Part shown: positions 42,076 through 51,786 of the stretch, one piece after another
Position numbering within the stretch: position 1 is the stretch's first letter
Layout: each line of letters starts with the position of its first letter
Assembly (NCBI GenBank): GCA_019749945.1
Contig: JAIEPF010000001.1
Span: 248,001 to 312,000 of the forward strand
Length of the DNA stretch: 64,000 nucleotides
Origin: Burkholderiales bacterium
Lineage (GTDB): Bacteria > Pseudomonadota > Gammaproteobacteria > Burkholderiales > SG8-41
Direction: 5' to 3'
Notes under the pieces: model-generated
Seen by the model: the letters and a program-made list of their open reading frames with translations, nothing else
Told to the model about the DNA's origin: nothing
Database searches by the model: none
Translations under genes and position numbers: made by a program

Positions 42076-44816
42076 GGCCAGTAATTGCGGCGGCACAATC
42101 CGCGCATCTCGCAATATTCGCAAACGGCGTCGACACCCTGCGCCGGCAACATCCCGCCACCGTGCAAGGCGTCGAAGATTGCGGCCAGCCGGTCCCGGAC
42201 CGCCGCGGCAAGCTGCGACAGATCACCCTCAGCAACCACCTCGGCAACCCCCCCCTGCTCGATCGACAGAAACAGCGCCGCCGCCACCGGCCCGCCCCAC
42301 AGCAGCGCATACACCGGCAACTGCACGTCCTCTCCCGGATTTTCCGTTTTCCTGCGCACCGTTTCGCGGCGCTGGGTTTTGTAGTCGATCACGGCAACGG
42401 CGCCGTCGCGCCCTTCGTCAACACGATCGATGCGCCCGTGCAGGCGAAGCAAGGTACCGCCCGGTGTCGTGATCATGATTTCCCGCTTTTCCTCACCCGC
42501 ATGCCAGCGCCAGCCTTCACCCTCCCTGGCGCATTGCCATTCGATGTAGGACGGAATCAAGGCGCGCCAGCGCTCAAGCCAGGCCCGTGCCAGATAATTG
42601 CGGGCCACCGGTGCGGCAAACGCAGCTGCACTCAGCCGCTCCAGTTCTGCACAGGCGGTTTCGGCGCCGATGTCCCTGATCAGCGCATGATTGCCGTGAA
42701 ACGACTTGAGCACGCCGTGAACGATCTGTCCGTAATCGGCTTTTTCGATCATTTCCTGGACATCATCGAGTTGCGCCAGGCCCAGCAGGTAGCGGGCATG
42801 GAATTGATAAGGGCATGCCATCAGGCTGTTGTAACCGCTGGCCGAAATCTGCTGCGGCAGCAACGCGGCGGCGGCAACCGGCCTCGGCCGTTCCGTGGCT
42901 CCGGGCAACACGCCGATATCACAACGCACCTCTGCTGCAACAAGGCGCGCAGCCAGTGCGGTATCTTCGAGCCCGTTGCCGTAAGCAAGCCGGTGCAGGG
43001 CATCCAGTCGTTCAAACTGCGGCGACAGCAGGTTCGGCTCACCACCGGCCAGCCGCCGCCAGGTCACCATCATGGTACCGCTGCCCGCGATCAGAGCCGC
43101 AAGTTGCCCGTCGATTTCGCCAAGTTCGTCCTGTCGCGTGGGCAGACCCAGTTGCGCGCGCACGCCCTGATTGAAAAACAACCCCGGGTTGTCAACGCCG
43201 GGAAAGTGGGCGGCATCGGCGCCCAGCATCAGCACCGCATCAAATTCACGCAGCCGTGTCGCGGACAACCCCACAAAAACAACGGGACTTTCAATGGTGC
43301 GGTCAATGAATGCGGCACCTTCCAGTTCGCGGGCAAGCCAGCGCCGCCAATCCGCAAAATCAACGGCAAGGCGGCTGGATGCGAGATCTGCGGCAAGCCG
43401 CGAGAATAACTCCAGCAATTGCCCGCCCGCGGCGTCCGCCATGAGTCCGTCGCGCACACCGATTTCAATCAGGCTGGCGTTCAGGGCCGCCAGCCACTGC
43501 AGCAAGGGCTTGCGCCCGCGCCCGAGTGCCGCAATTCCCCGCTGCACGCGCACCAGTATCTGGCGAACCTCCACATCACCCTGTTCTTCCGCCAGTGCGA
43601 CAAAACGTTGCAGACCGCTGATCACGCCGGCATCCCGGACATATCGCTCCAGCCGCAATACTGCACGCTGCCGCACTTCGCGCGGCCAGTCATGAAAAGC
43701 AAATGGAGACTTCAGCAGGTCGAGCAGATCGCGGTGATAACAATCACTGGATGCCACATCCAGCCAGCGTCCGATGACGGTGGCCGCACTGGTCGTCGAA
43801 AATGCCCAGCCCGCCTCGTCGCGCACCAGCACTCCGGCACGCTCCAGCAAGGCCCGCGCACGTCGCGCCACCAGCCGGTCGCAAACAACCACCGCAATCC
43901 GCTGTTTTCCCGACAACAGCCATTCACGCACCGTCACATCGACCGCCTGTGCCTCCTGTTCCGCGCTGGCCGCGCCGAAATAACGGAGACGCCCGGCAAG
44001 CGGACTGGCGGCGGCACCGGCGCACAACTCCGCGGCCCTGCCCGGCAGGTCGACCTCCGGCTCCGGACGCGGCCAGGCCAGGCCCAGCATGTACGCAACA
44101 CGCCCCGCGCCATCCGTTCCGGCATGAAAGCGATGCACCGGCGCCCGCATCGCGTACTCTTCGAGAAAATTTTCCTCGGCACGGGACAATCCTTCAAGGC
44201 CGGCGACATAGAGCGGTGCATTCGCCTCCTTCGCCAGCACAGCCAGGCGCATCTGGTAGGCAGCCTCCGGATCCAGCACATCGGTATCAGACGCAACGAG
44301 ATGCCACAACTCGTGCACCAGCCGGGCTTCGAACTGCAGGGCTGCACCGCGGCGTGTCTGATACGCCTGTTCGAGTTGCGCGGCAAAGGCCTCCGGCGTG
44401 GCCGGCAACGCCACGGCGCAGCGGGTGATTTCATCGAACAGCGCCGCCAGTTCCCGGGCGACCGCCCACAGATCGGCTGCGGGTAACCAGCCTCGTTCAG
44501 CCAGCGCTTCGTACAACAGCGCTTCGCGGGCAGTTCGCGTGGCAACGGGACGCTCCAGCGGCACCTGCCCGGCCCACGCGGCAAAGGTGGTCAGCCGGGG
44601 CAGCAGCAGGGCCGTTCCAGCCGCACGACGCAAGGCACGCGCCATGTCGGCCGCAGCCGCCAGCGTGGGGAGCAACAGCAGCGCGTGACCAAGATCGGGC
44701 AGCCGGTCACGCTCCATTGCAACAATACGCGCGGCAACCTGCCCCGGCATTTCGCCGGTGGCGCAGTGATGGCAGGTAATCCGGGTTGCTGTAGTTTCAG
44801 GCACTGGGCTCGGCAT
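42072..44816 (-). CDS. AddB-like nuclease subunit (TIGR03623-type)
   Basis: 914 aa from ATG 44816; the frame opens at 44858 with GTG. No Walker A is found at the N-terminus (HALLLLPTLAAAADMAR), so the helicase half is inactive, as in many proteobacterial AddB. The C-terminal nuclease has VAVIDYKTQ and Cys residues flanking it, MACPYQF and CEYCEMRGLC, the spacing of the AddB iron-sulfur staple. It is translationally coupled to the helicase-nuclease gene downstream. Confidence 0.87.
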   Translation of the reverse strand: MPSPVPETTATRITCHHCATGEMPGQVAARIVAMERDRLPDLGHALLLLPTLAAAADMARALRRAAGTALLLPRLTTFAAWAGQVPLERPVATRTAREALLYEALAERGWLPAADLWAVARELAALFDEITRCAVALPATPEAFAAQLEQAYQTRRGAALQFEARLVHELWHLVASDTDVLDPEAAYQMRLAVLAKEANAPLYVAGLEGLSRAEENFLEEYAMRAPVHRFHAGTDGAGRVAYMLGLAWPRPEPEVDLPGRAAELCAGAAASPLAGRLRYFGAASAEQEAQAVDVTVREWLLSGKQRIAVVVCDRLVARRARALLERAGVLVRDEAGWAFSTTSAATVIGRWLDVASSDCYHRDLLDLLKSPFAFHDWPREVRQRAVLRLERYVRDAGVISGLQRFVALAEEQGDVEVRQILVRVQRGIAALGRGRKPLLQWLAALNASLIEIGVRDGLMADAAGGQLLELFSRLAADLASSRLAVDFADWRRWLARELEGAAFIDRTIESPVVFVGLSATRLREFDAVLMLGADAAHFPGVDNPGLFFNQGVRAQLGLPTRQDELGEIDGQLAALIAGSGTMMVTWRRLAGGEPNLLSPQFERLDALHRLAYGNGLEDTALAARLVAAEVRCDIGVLPGATERPRPVAAAALLPQQISASGYNSLMACPYQFHARYLLGLAQLDDVQEMIEKADYGQIVHGVLKSFHGNHALIRDIGAETACAELERLSAAAFAAPVARNYLARAWLERWRALIPSYIEWQCAREGEGWRWHAGEEKREIMITTPGGTLLRLHGRIDRVDEGRDGAVAVIDYKTQRRETVRRKTENPGEDVQLPVYALLWGGPVAAALFLSIEQGGVAEVVAEGDLSQLAAAVRDRLAAIFDALHGGGMLPAQGVDAVCEYCEMRGLCRRNYWP

Positions 44817-44883
44817 GCTGCATGCTGCATGCGGTGGGAACACCGCGACGCAGGCCACATCTTACGCAGGCGGCCCTGAAACG

Positions 44884-44912
44884 AAAACGGCCCGTCAGGC
44901 GGGGCGGGCCGT
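44884..44912 (-). terminator. Intrinsic terminator of the ferredoxin gene
   Basis: ACGGCCCG (44887-44894) pairs with CGGGCCGT (44905-44912); on the minus strand the stem is followed by TTTTCG. It lies ten bases after the ferredoxin stop codon. Confidence 0.8.
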
Positions 44913-44921
44913 GAGAAAAGC

Positions 44922-45245
44922 TTATTTCTCGATCAGATGCTTTTTTGCCTTGACCTTGGCCCAGTCATCCGCGTCCGCCGGTCCGTCCTTTTTCTCGATG
45001 ATCGGCTTCCAGATCTTGGCGAGCTCGGCATTCAACGCCGTGAACTCGCGCTGGTCGTCCGGCACGTCGTCTTCGGCGAAAATCGCTTCCACCGGGCACT
45101 CGGCAACACACAGCGTGCAGTCGATGCACTCATCCGGGTCAATAACCAGCATGTTCGGCCCTTCGCGGAAACAGTCCACGGGGCAGACATCGACACAATC
45201 GGTATATTTACATTTGATGCAAGATTCGGTGACTACGTACGTCAT
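44922..45245 (-). CDS. fdxA: 7Fe ferredoxin FdxA
   Basis: 107 aa. [17 protein letters not shown] and [18 protein letters not shown] form the 3Fe-4S site and [18 protein letters not shown] the 4Fe-4S site, the classical seven-iron ferredoxin arrangement. ATG 45245 with GAGGAT-type RBS; the longer frame upstream is chance. The C-terminal extension (residues 60-107) is the usual helical tail of this type. A soluble low-potential electron carrier. Confidence 0.95.
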   Translation of the reverse strand: MTYVVTESCIKCKYTDCVDVCPVDCFREGPNMLVIDPDECIDCTLCVAECPVEAIFAEDDVPDDQREFTALNAELAKIWKPIIEKKDGPADADDWAKVKAKKHLIEK

Positions 45246-45322
45246 GGAATATCCTGAGGAAACACGGCCTTGAAACAGCCGGAAAGGCCCGCATTTTAGC
45301 AGATGATGCGGGGCAATAAGTG

Positions 45323-45342
45323 AGCGCCCCAAATCGGGGCGC
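45323..45342. other. GC hairpin between fdxA and trxA
   Basis: GCGCCCC-aaat-CGGGGCGC forms a 7-bp stem in the divergent gap. It may mark the boundary of the two promoters. Confidence 0.4.
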
Positions 45343-45440
45343 GGCTTCCCAAAAGCGGGGGTTTTGGATAGTATAGATTCACCTACCCCTCGCCGCGTCT
45401 CCGCAGCGACCCCCTTTCCTACGACAAGGCTGAACCCGAT

Positions 45441-45767
45441 ATGAGTGAGCATATTCACCACGTGACCGATGATTCCTTTGAGCCCGAGGTGCTGCAATCG
45501 GCCACCCCGGTGCTGGTCGACTACTGGGCCGAATGGTGCGGCCCCTGCAAGATGATCGCCCCCATCCTCGACGAAGTCGCCCGTGAATATTCGGGCAAAC
45601 TGAAAGTCGCGAAACTCAACATCGACGACAACCAGGCCACGCCGCCGAAATACGGCATTCGCGGCATCCCGACACTGATGATTTTCAAGAACGGTTCGGT
45701 GGAAGCCACCAAAGTCGGCGCACTGTCGAAATCACAGCTGACCGCGTTTATTGACAGTCATATCTGA
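45441..45767 (+). CDS. trxA: Thioredoxin
   Basis: 108 aa, the exact length of thioredoxin 1. The active site is WCGPC with Cys33 and Cys36, then the cis-Pro loop [12 protein letters not shown] and FIDSHI at the end. Reduces protein disulfides in the cytoplasm, recharged by thioredoxin reductase. It precedes rho by 170 bases, the usual betaproteobacterial arrangement. Confidence 0.97.
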   Translation: MSEHIHHVTDDSFEPEVLQSATPVLVDYWAEWCGPCKMIAPILDEVAREYSGKLKVAKLNIDDNQATPPKYGIRGIPTLMIFKNGSVEATKVGALSKSQLTAFIDSHI

Positions 45768-45937
45768 ACGCTATAATCTGCAGCCTGCGCCTGACCAATC
45801 AAGCCGCTCCCGGCACTGGAAAAAGAGCACGGCAGGCGCCGGCGAAGCAGTAGCAGCAGCACCGCCAGGCAACACTCAAGCAACGCCGTTTTCCTTCCCT
45901 CACCCCCTGTTTCTTCCGCGATCAGCGCCCGAAGTCC

Positions 45938-47197
45938 ATGCATTTATCCGACCTTAAAAATCTCCACGTCGGCGAACTCGTCGACATGGCCGTCAAAAAC
46001 GAGATCGACGGCGCCAACCGGCTGCGCAAGCAGGAACTGATCTTCGCGCTGCTGAAAAACCAGGCCAAGAAAGGGGAGTCGATTTTCGGTGGCGGTACGC
46101 TGGAAGTGCTGCCCGACGGTTTCGGTTTCCTGCGCTCGCCCGACACCTCCTACCTTGCAGGCACCGACGACATTTATGTGTCGCCCTCGCAGATCCGCCG
46201 CTTCAACCTGCATACCGGCGACACCATCGAAGGCGAGATCCGCACGCCGAAGGAAGGCGAACGCTACTTCGCGCTGGTCAAGGTCGACAAGGTCAACGAG
46301 GACTCGCCGGAGAATTCCAAGCACAAGATCCTGTTCGAGAACCTGACGCCGTACCATCCGACCGAACATCTCAAACTCGAACGCGACATCAAGGCCGAGG
46401 AAAACATCACCGGCCGCATCATCGACATCATCGCCCCCATCGGCAAAGGCCAGCGCGGACTGATCGTGTCGCCGCCGAAGGCCGGCAAAACCGTGCTGAT
46501 GCAGCACATTGCCCACGCCATCACCGCCAACCATCCCGAAGTCGTGCTGATCGTGCTGCTGATCGACGAACGCCCGGAAGAGGTGACGGAAATGCAGCGC
46601 TCGGTGAAGGGCGAAGTGTTGTCCTCCACCTTTGACGAACCGGCCAGCCGCCATGTGCAGGTGGCCGAGATGGTGATCGAAAAGGCCAAGCGCCTGATCG
46701 AACACAAAAAAGACGTCGTCATCCTGCTCGACTCCATCACCCGCCTCGCCCGCGCCTACAACACCGTGGTGCCGGCTTCCGGCAAGGTGCTGACCGGCGG
46801 CGTCGACGCCAACGCGCTGCAACGCCCGAAACGCTTCTTCGGCGCAGCGCGTAACGTCGAAGAGGGTGGCAGCCTGACCATCCTTGCCACCGCGCTGATC
46901 GACACCGGCTCGCGGATGGACGATGTGATTTACGAAGAATTCAAGGGCACCGGCAACATGGAAATCCATCTTGACCGGCGCATGTATGAAAAACGCATTT
47001 TTCCGGCGATCAACGTCAACCGCTCCGGCACCCGGCGCGAAGAACTGCTGATCCCGAAAGATGTGCTGCAGAAAATCTGGGTGCTGCGCAAGCTGCTCTA
47101 CCCGATGGACGAGCTCGAGGCCACCGAGTTCCTGCTCGACAAGGTCCGGGCCACCAAGACCAATGCGGACTTCTTCGACTCCATGCGTCGGGGCTAG
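45938..47197 (+). CDS. rho: Transcription termination factor Rho
   Basis: 419 aa, full length. N-terminal cold-shock RNA-binding fold ([18 protein letters not shown]), Walker A SPPKAGKT, Walker [18 protein letters not shown]-loop [14 protein letters not shown] and the R-loop [20 protein letters not shown]. It forms a hexameric helicase that ends transcripts lacking a hairpin. The 170-base gap upstream is a likely site of the self-attenuation known for rho, but I see no certain element in it. Confidence 0.98.
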   Translation: MHLSDLKNLHVGELVDMAVKNEIDGANRLRKQELIFALLKNQAKKGESIFGGGTLEVLPDGFGFLRSPDTSYLAGTDDIYVSPSQIRRFNLHTGDTIEGEIRTPKEGERYFALVKVDKVNEDSPENSKHKILFENLTPYHPTEHLKLERDIKAEENITGRIIDIIAPIGKGQRGLIVSPPKAGKTVLMQHIAHAITANHPEVVLIVLLIDERPEEVTEMQRSVKGEVLSSTFDEPASRHVQVAEMVIEKAKRLIEHKKDVVILLDSITRLARAYNTVVPASGKVLTGGVDANALQRPKRFFGAARNVEEGGSLTILATALIDTGSRMDDVIYEEFKGTGNMEIHLDRRMYEKRIFPAINVNRSGTRREELLIPKDVLQKIWVLRKLLYPMDELEATEFLLDKVRATKTNADFFDSMRRG

Positions 47198-47472
47198 TAC
47201 TCACTTCCGCCGATTGCGGACGCGCACCATTCTTCAGTTCTAACCCAGTCCCGGCACGCTTCCGGGGTCGCATCCCCGCTCGCGGGGCCCCTGCTCCGCC
47301 CCATCCCCTTTGGAAAGGCTAATGGCCATCGCTTCGGCCGTCGTCACTCAAATATGACGGAATTCTTTCCCTTCACCTGCTGTTAGCCCGACAGAACCCG
47401 TCCGTGCGCAGTATGCTGTTCCGGGTGCAGGCTGTTTCTGGATCGTACCAGTGACATTTCAAGGAGCGCAAA

Positions 47473-47904
47473 ATGACCAGAGCCCCAGTTTTGATCGCAA
47501 TCCTGTTGCTTGCCGGCTGCGCGGCGCAATTGCCGCCGATGCCGGAAGATGCCGTGGCCAAACGTTTTGAACCGCTGCCCGACAAGGCCGTGATCTACCT
47601 GGCACGGCACGCGGTCGAGCCCACTTTCGTGGCCACCGTTGCCCTCGACGACCAGATGATCGGATCGACTTATCGCGGCACTTATATACGTATCGAAGTT
47701 CCTCCCGGCAGGCATCAGTTACGCGGCATCGCCGGCGACAGCGGGTCGATCAAACTCGATACGGAACCGGGAAAAATCTATTTCGTGCAGCACACTACCT
47801 ACGGTTATCGCAGCTTCGCCAGATCATCCTTTGATCTGGTCGATACCAATTACGGACGCGCCCTGGTCATGGGCGGACAAATCAGTGCACTGGTCACTCG
47901 ATAA
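47473..47904 (+). CDS. DUF2846-like lipoprotein
   Basis: 143 aa. The signal peptide ends in the lipobox LLAGC at Cys15. KAVIYLARHAVE, then VALDDQMIGSTYRGTYIR and VPPGRHQL are the strands of the DUF2846 family, secreted beta-sandwich proteins of unknown role. RBS AAGGAGCG before ATG 47473. It sits alone between rho and rpmE. Confidence 0.85.
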   Translation: MTRAPVLIAILLLAGCAAQLPPMPEDAVAKRFEPLPDKAVIYLARHAVEPTFVATVALDDQMIGSTYRGTYIRIEVPPGRHQLRGIAGDSGSIKLDTEPGKIYFVQHTTYGYRSFARSSFDLVDTNYGRALVMGGQISALVTR

Positions 47905-48068
47905 CCAAACAACCCCGGCATCATTGAATTGCCCGCCGGGCGCCGGGAACAATCCGCCTGCTCCGGGCGCCCGCAATGGCACCTGTAGTGCCTCTTGCTC
48001 TGGCAGGGCAAATCCCTGATAATTACGGGTTTCCCGCCTCGTTCGGGCACCCTGTTCAGGATATCGTC

Positions 48069-48302
48069 ATGAAAGCCGATGCACACCCGGAATACACTGA
48101 AATTTCAGTCACTTGCAGCTGCGGCAACAAGTGGCAAACCCGCTCGACCATGGGCAAGGATCTGAGCGTCGAGGTCTGTTCGGAATGCCATCCGTTCTAT
48201 ACCGGTAAACAAAAGACCCTGGACACTGCCGGTCGCATCGAGAAATTCAACCAGAAATACGGCAAAAAAACGCCGGCCAGCCCCAAGGCCCCCGCGGCCT
48301 GA
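48069..48302 (+). CDS. rpmE: 50S ribosomal protein L31
   Basis: 77 aa, ATG 48069. Zinc-type L31: CSCGN near the start and [12 protein letters not shown] in the middle provide the Cys ligands. The Lys/Pro/Ala tail after GKKTPAS is longer than usual. The gene's place after rho is conserved in related bacteria. A hairpin terminator follows. Confidence 0.96.
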   Translation: MKADAHPEYTEISVTCSCGNKWQTRSTMGKDLSVEVCSECHPFYTGKQKTLDTAGRIEKFNQKYGKKTPASPKAPAA

Positions 48303-48326
48303 TGCGGTTTGCATGATTTGAGCAAG

Positions 48327-48354
48327 GGCAGCCTCACGGCTGCCTTTTGTTTTT
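48327..48354 (+). terminator. Intrinsic terminator of rpmE
   Basis: GGCAGCC-TCAC-GGCTGCC followed by TTTTGTTTTT. Confidence 0.95.
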
Positions 48355-48420
48355 GCAAAACGGTTTTGGCAGGGCAGCTATACGCAGCGCACCCGGAATA
48401 AAAGCCCAGGAGTTTCACAA

Positions 48421-49479
48421 ATGAAATCATTTCGCATCGCGGTAATCCCCGGAGACGGCATCGGCAAGGAAGTCATGCCCGAAGGCCTGCGCGTACTCGA
48501 AGCCGTCGGCCGCAAATTCGACATCCGGTTCAAGTTTGATGAATTCGACTGGAGTTGCGATTACTACGCCAAACACGGCCGCATGATGCCGGAGGACGGG
48601 CTCAAGATGCTCGAGAAGCACGATGCCGTGTATTTCGGCGCGGTGGGCTGGCCGGCGATGCTCCCCGACCATATTTCGCTGTGGGGCCTGCTGATCCCCT
48701 TCCGCCGCGGCTACGACCAGTATGTCAACCTGCGCCCGGTACGTCTGATGCCCGGCATGAAGTGCCCGCTCGCCGACCGCAAACCCGGCGACATCGATTT
48801 CTGGGTGGTGCGCGAAAACAGCGAAGGCGAATACTCTTCGGTGGGCGGCCGCATGTATGGCGGCACCGACCGCGAGTTCGTCACGCAGCAGGCGATTTTT
48901 TCACGTCAGGGCGTCGACCGCATCCTGAAGTTTGCTTATGAGCTGGCTCAGAAGCGCCCGAAAAAACACCTGACCTCGGCGACCAAGTCGAACGGCATTT
49001 CAATCTCGATGCCGTACTGGGATGAACGGGTCAAGGAAATGGCGGCAAAATATCCCGCTGTCAAAACCGACCAGTACCACATCGACATCCTGACCGCGCA
49101 TTTCGTCATGCATCCGGACTGGTTCGATGTGGTCGTCGCCTCCAACCTGTTCGGCGACATCCTGTCGGATCTGGGTCCTGCGGCGACCGGCACCATCGGC
49201 ATCGCGCCGTCGGCGAACATGAATCCGGAGCGCCTGTTTCCCTCGCTGTTCGAGCCGGTGCACGGTTCGGCCCCCGACATCTACGGCAAAAAAATCGCCA
49301 ATCCGGTAGGCCAGATCTGGGCCGGCGCGATGATGCTCGATCACCTCGGCTGCGAGGACGCCGGTGCCGCCGTGGTCAAGGCCATCGAAACAGCACTGCT
49401 TGAAGGCCCGAAGACGCCGGACCTCGGCGGCAAGGCCGGCACCGCGGACCTCGGCAAGGCCGTCGCCGAAGCAATCTGA
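48421..49479 (+). CDS. Tartrate/D-malate dehydrogenase
   Basis: 352 aa, beta-decarboxylating dehydrogenase family (isocitrate, isopropylmalate). RIAVIPGDGIGKEV opens the fold; SLWGLLIPFRRGYDQYVNLRP is the substrate loop of TtuC/DmlA-type enzymes rather than LeuB, and SNLFGDILSDLG with HGSAPDIYGKKIANP the NAD site. It likely oxidises tartrate or D-malate with NAD. Positioned before a GGT-family gene (convergent) and a TRAP pair, in line with dicarboxylate use. Confidence 0.92.
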   Translation: MKSFRIAVIPGDGIGKEVMPEGLRVLEAVGRKFDIRFKFDEFDWSCDYYAKHGRMMPEDGLKMLEKHDAVYFGAVGWPAMLPDHISLWGLLIPFRRGYDQYVNLRPVRLMPGMKCPLADRKPGDIDFWVVRENSEGEYSSVGGRMYGGTDREFVTQQAIFSRQGVDRILKFAYELAQKRPKKHLTSATKSNGISISMPYWDERVKEMAAKYPAVKTDQYHIDILTAHFVMHPDWFDVVVASNLFGDILSDLGPAATGTIGIAPSANMNPERLFPSLFEPVHGSAPDIYGKKIANPVGQIWAGAMMLDHLGCEDAGAAVVKAIETALLEGPKTPDLGGKAGTADLGKAVAEAI

Positions 49480-49492
49480 TCCAGCCTCCGTA

Positions 49493-51094
49493 TCAGTAAG
49501 CAGCCACCGCGCCGTCGCTGCGCGGATCAGCCCCGCCCTCGAGAATGCCGTCGGCATGCCGGATGATCATCCCGGCATGACCGACGGTTTCATCGTACGC
49601 GCCGATGATTTCGACATCATGGCCGCGTTCACTCAACTCGCGCACCACGCCGGCATCGAAGCGTGATTCCAGTTTCAGCGTTTCGCTGCTCTGACCCCAG
49701 GTGCGTCCGAGCAGCCAGCGCGGCGCGCTGACCGCCGCCTGCGGCGCCATGCCGTACACCATCGCCCGAGTAAACAGCGCGCACTGCGTCTGCGGCTGGC
49801 CATCGCCGCCCATGGTGCCGTAAACCGCCGTGCGGCCGTCGGACAAATGCGCTAGCGCGGGATTCAATGTATGAAAGGGCTTCCTTCCCGGCTCCATTGC
49901 ATTCAGTGCATCGGCATTCAGCGAAAAACTGCAGCCGCGGTTCTGCCAGTTGACGCCGCTGCCCGGCAGCACGATGCCGGAGCCGAACTCGTGATAAATG
50001 CTCTGGATGAAGGACACCGCGCGACCCTCGCCGTCAATGACACCCATCCATACCGTGTCGCCGGCCTGGGTAAGTGCGCCCCAGGGCGCGGCGCGATGGC
50101 GATCAATGCGTCGCGCCAGCGCACGCACATGATCCGGCGCCAGCAGATTTTGCGCCGGCACTTTCATGTAACGCGGATCGGTGACCTGCGCATCGCGCAC
50201 CAGGAAGGCCTGCTTGGTGGCTTCGACGCAGAGGTGCACATAATCCGCGCTGCCCTGGGGCGCATCGCCAATGTTCAGCGCATCGAGTATGCCGAGGATC
50301 AGCAATGACACCACGCCCTGGGTCGGCGGCGTCATGTTGTGCAGGGTGCCGGCGCTGTGCATCAGCTGCAGCGGATCGACCAGCTGCGCGCGATGCGCCG
50401 CAAGATCCCGCGCGGTCAGCGGACTGCCGACGCTCGCCAGATCCGCGGCCAGCGACTGCGCCAGTTCACCGCGATAAAAATCCGCGGTGCCGGCAGTGGC
50501 GATGCGCTCCAGCGTATCCGCCAGCCGGGTCTGGAAAAACCGGCTGCCGGCGGGCGGCACACCGCCGGCATCGAGAAAGGTTTCGGCAAATCCCGGCTGC
50601 AGATGGAGTTCGCTCAATTTCGCCGCTGTCAGCATGGACTGGCTGGTGGTGACCGGCGTGCCCTCACGGGCGTAGGTGATGGCGTCTGCCAGCAATCGTG
50701 TCAGCGGCAGGCGCCCGCCCAGCGCCTTGCGCGACAGCGCATGGGCGGCGCCCCAGCCGGAAATCGTGCCGGCGACGGTATTGGCGGCAATGCCGCCGCG
50801 CGGAGGTATCGCCTGCGTCAAACCGCGTTCGGCGTACCAGGCACGTGATGCCTGTAGTGCCGCGGCACCGCAGGCATCAATTGCCCCCGGCGCCTCGCCC
50901 GGCACATGCAGCAACCAGAAGCTGTCGCCGCCGATGGAATTCATGTGCGGATACACCACGGCAATCGTCGCCGCGGCGGCAATCATCGCCTCGATGGCAT
51001 TGCCCCCCTCGCGCAGCACGGCCAGCGCCGATTGTGATGCTGCCGCGTGCGGGGCCACCGCCATGCCGCGCGTACCGCGTATCGAGTGAATCAT
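49493..51094 (-). CDS. Gamma-glutamyltransferase family protein
   Basis: 533 aa. ATG 51094 follows GCAGGAGAAAACC. Ntn-hydrolase of the GGT/acylase family, normally self-cleaved before a Thr; the likely cleavage site is NMTPPTQGVVSLL. Upstream, GMAVAPHAAASQSALAVL and NAIEAMIAAAATIAVVYPHM are typical. There is no signal peptide, so it is probably cytoplasmic and may act on amides other than glutathione. It ends 13 bases from the convergent dehydrogenase. Confidence 0.9.
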   Translation of the reverse strand: MIHSIRGTRGMAVAPHAAASQSALAVLREGGNAIEAMIAAAATIAVVYPHMNSIGGDSFWLLHVPGEAPGAIDACGAAALQASRAWYAERGLTQAIPPRGGIAANTVAGTISGWGAAHALSRKALGGRLPLTRLLADAITYAREGTPVTTSQSMLTAAKLSELHLQPGFAETFLDAGGVPPAGSRFFQTRLADTLERIATAGTADFYRGELAQSLAADLASVGSPLTARDLAAHRAQLVDPLQLMHSAGTLHNMTPPTQGVVSLLILGILDALNIGDAPQGSADYVHLCVEATKQAFLVRDAQVTDPRYMKVPAQNLLAPDHVRALARRIDRHRAAPWGALTQAGDTVWMGVIDGEGRAVSFIQSIYHEFGSGIVLPGSGVNWQNRGCSFSLNADALNAMEPGRKPFHTLNPALAHLSDGRTAVYGTMGGDGQPQTQCALFTRAMVYGMAPQAAVSAPRWLLGRTWGQSSETLKLESRFDAGVVRELSERGHDVEIIGAYDETVGHAGMIIRHADGILEGGADPRSDGAVAAY

Positions 51095-51246
51095 CGGTTT
51101 TCTCCTGCCAGCAAAGTCTTCTGCACAACAGCCTGGTTGCACGCAAAGTGCATGCCAGCAGTCTACCGCAGAGCCTCACCCCGCCTGTGAACCTTGATAG
51201 ACTGTCACCGGGCAAAGTTACCCACCGGAATACACATGATCCTGCA

Positions 51247-51786
51247 ATGAAATTACTGCTCCGCATCGCGGCGATGATCGACGCACTGAACGAGTGCATC
51301 GGTCGCATTGCCTGCTGGCTGGTGTTGATCGCCTGCACCATCAGCGCCGGCAATGCCATGATGCGCTACGGTTTCAGCATCAGTTCCAACGCCTGGCTTG
51401 AGATCCAGTGGTATCTGTTCGGCGGCATCGTCATGCTCGGCGCCGCCCACACGCTGAAAATCAACCAGCATGTGCGGGTCGATGTGCTGTACAGCTGCTA
51501 CAGCGAGCGCACCCGGTTGTGGATCGATCTGCTGGGAGGCCTGCTGTTCCTGCTGCCGATGGCGGTGATGATAGGCTGGCTGTCCTGGCCGATGTTCCTC
51601 AATGCCTACACCATCGGTGAAACCTCGGGCAATGCCGGCGGGCTGCTGCGCTGGCCGGTCAAACTGCTGGTGCCGCTGGGTTTCCTGCTGCTGGCATTGC
51701 AGGGCGTCTCCGAAATCATCAAACGTGCGGGCGCCCTCACCGGCCACAGCAGCCTTGATGCAAACTACGAAAGACCGCTGCAGTGA
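51247..51786 (+). CDS. TRAP transporter small permease (DctQ)
   Basis: 179 aa with four membrane helices (CWLVLIACTISAGNAMM, LEIQWYLFGGIVMLGAAHTL, two more). HVRVDVLYSCYS is the DctQ signature between helices 2 and 3. ATG 51247. Its stop overlaps the DctM start as GTGA. No DctP receptor gene accompanies this pair. Confidence 0.93.
   Translation: MKLLLRIAAMIDALNECIGRIACWLVLIACTISAGNAMMRYGFSISSNAWLEIQWYLFGGIVMLGAAHTLKINQHVRVDVLYSCYSERTRLWIDLLGGLLFLLPMAVMIGWLSWPMFLNAYTIGETSGNAGGLLRWPVKLLVPLGFLLLALQGVSEIIKRAGALTGHSSLDANYERPLQ

Noticed and set aside
45944..46969. 341-codon minus-strand frame opposite rho
   Set aside because: Rho is certain on the other strand, and the frame has shadow composition without motifs.
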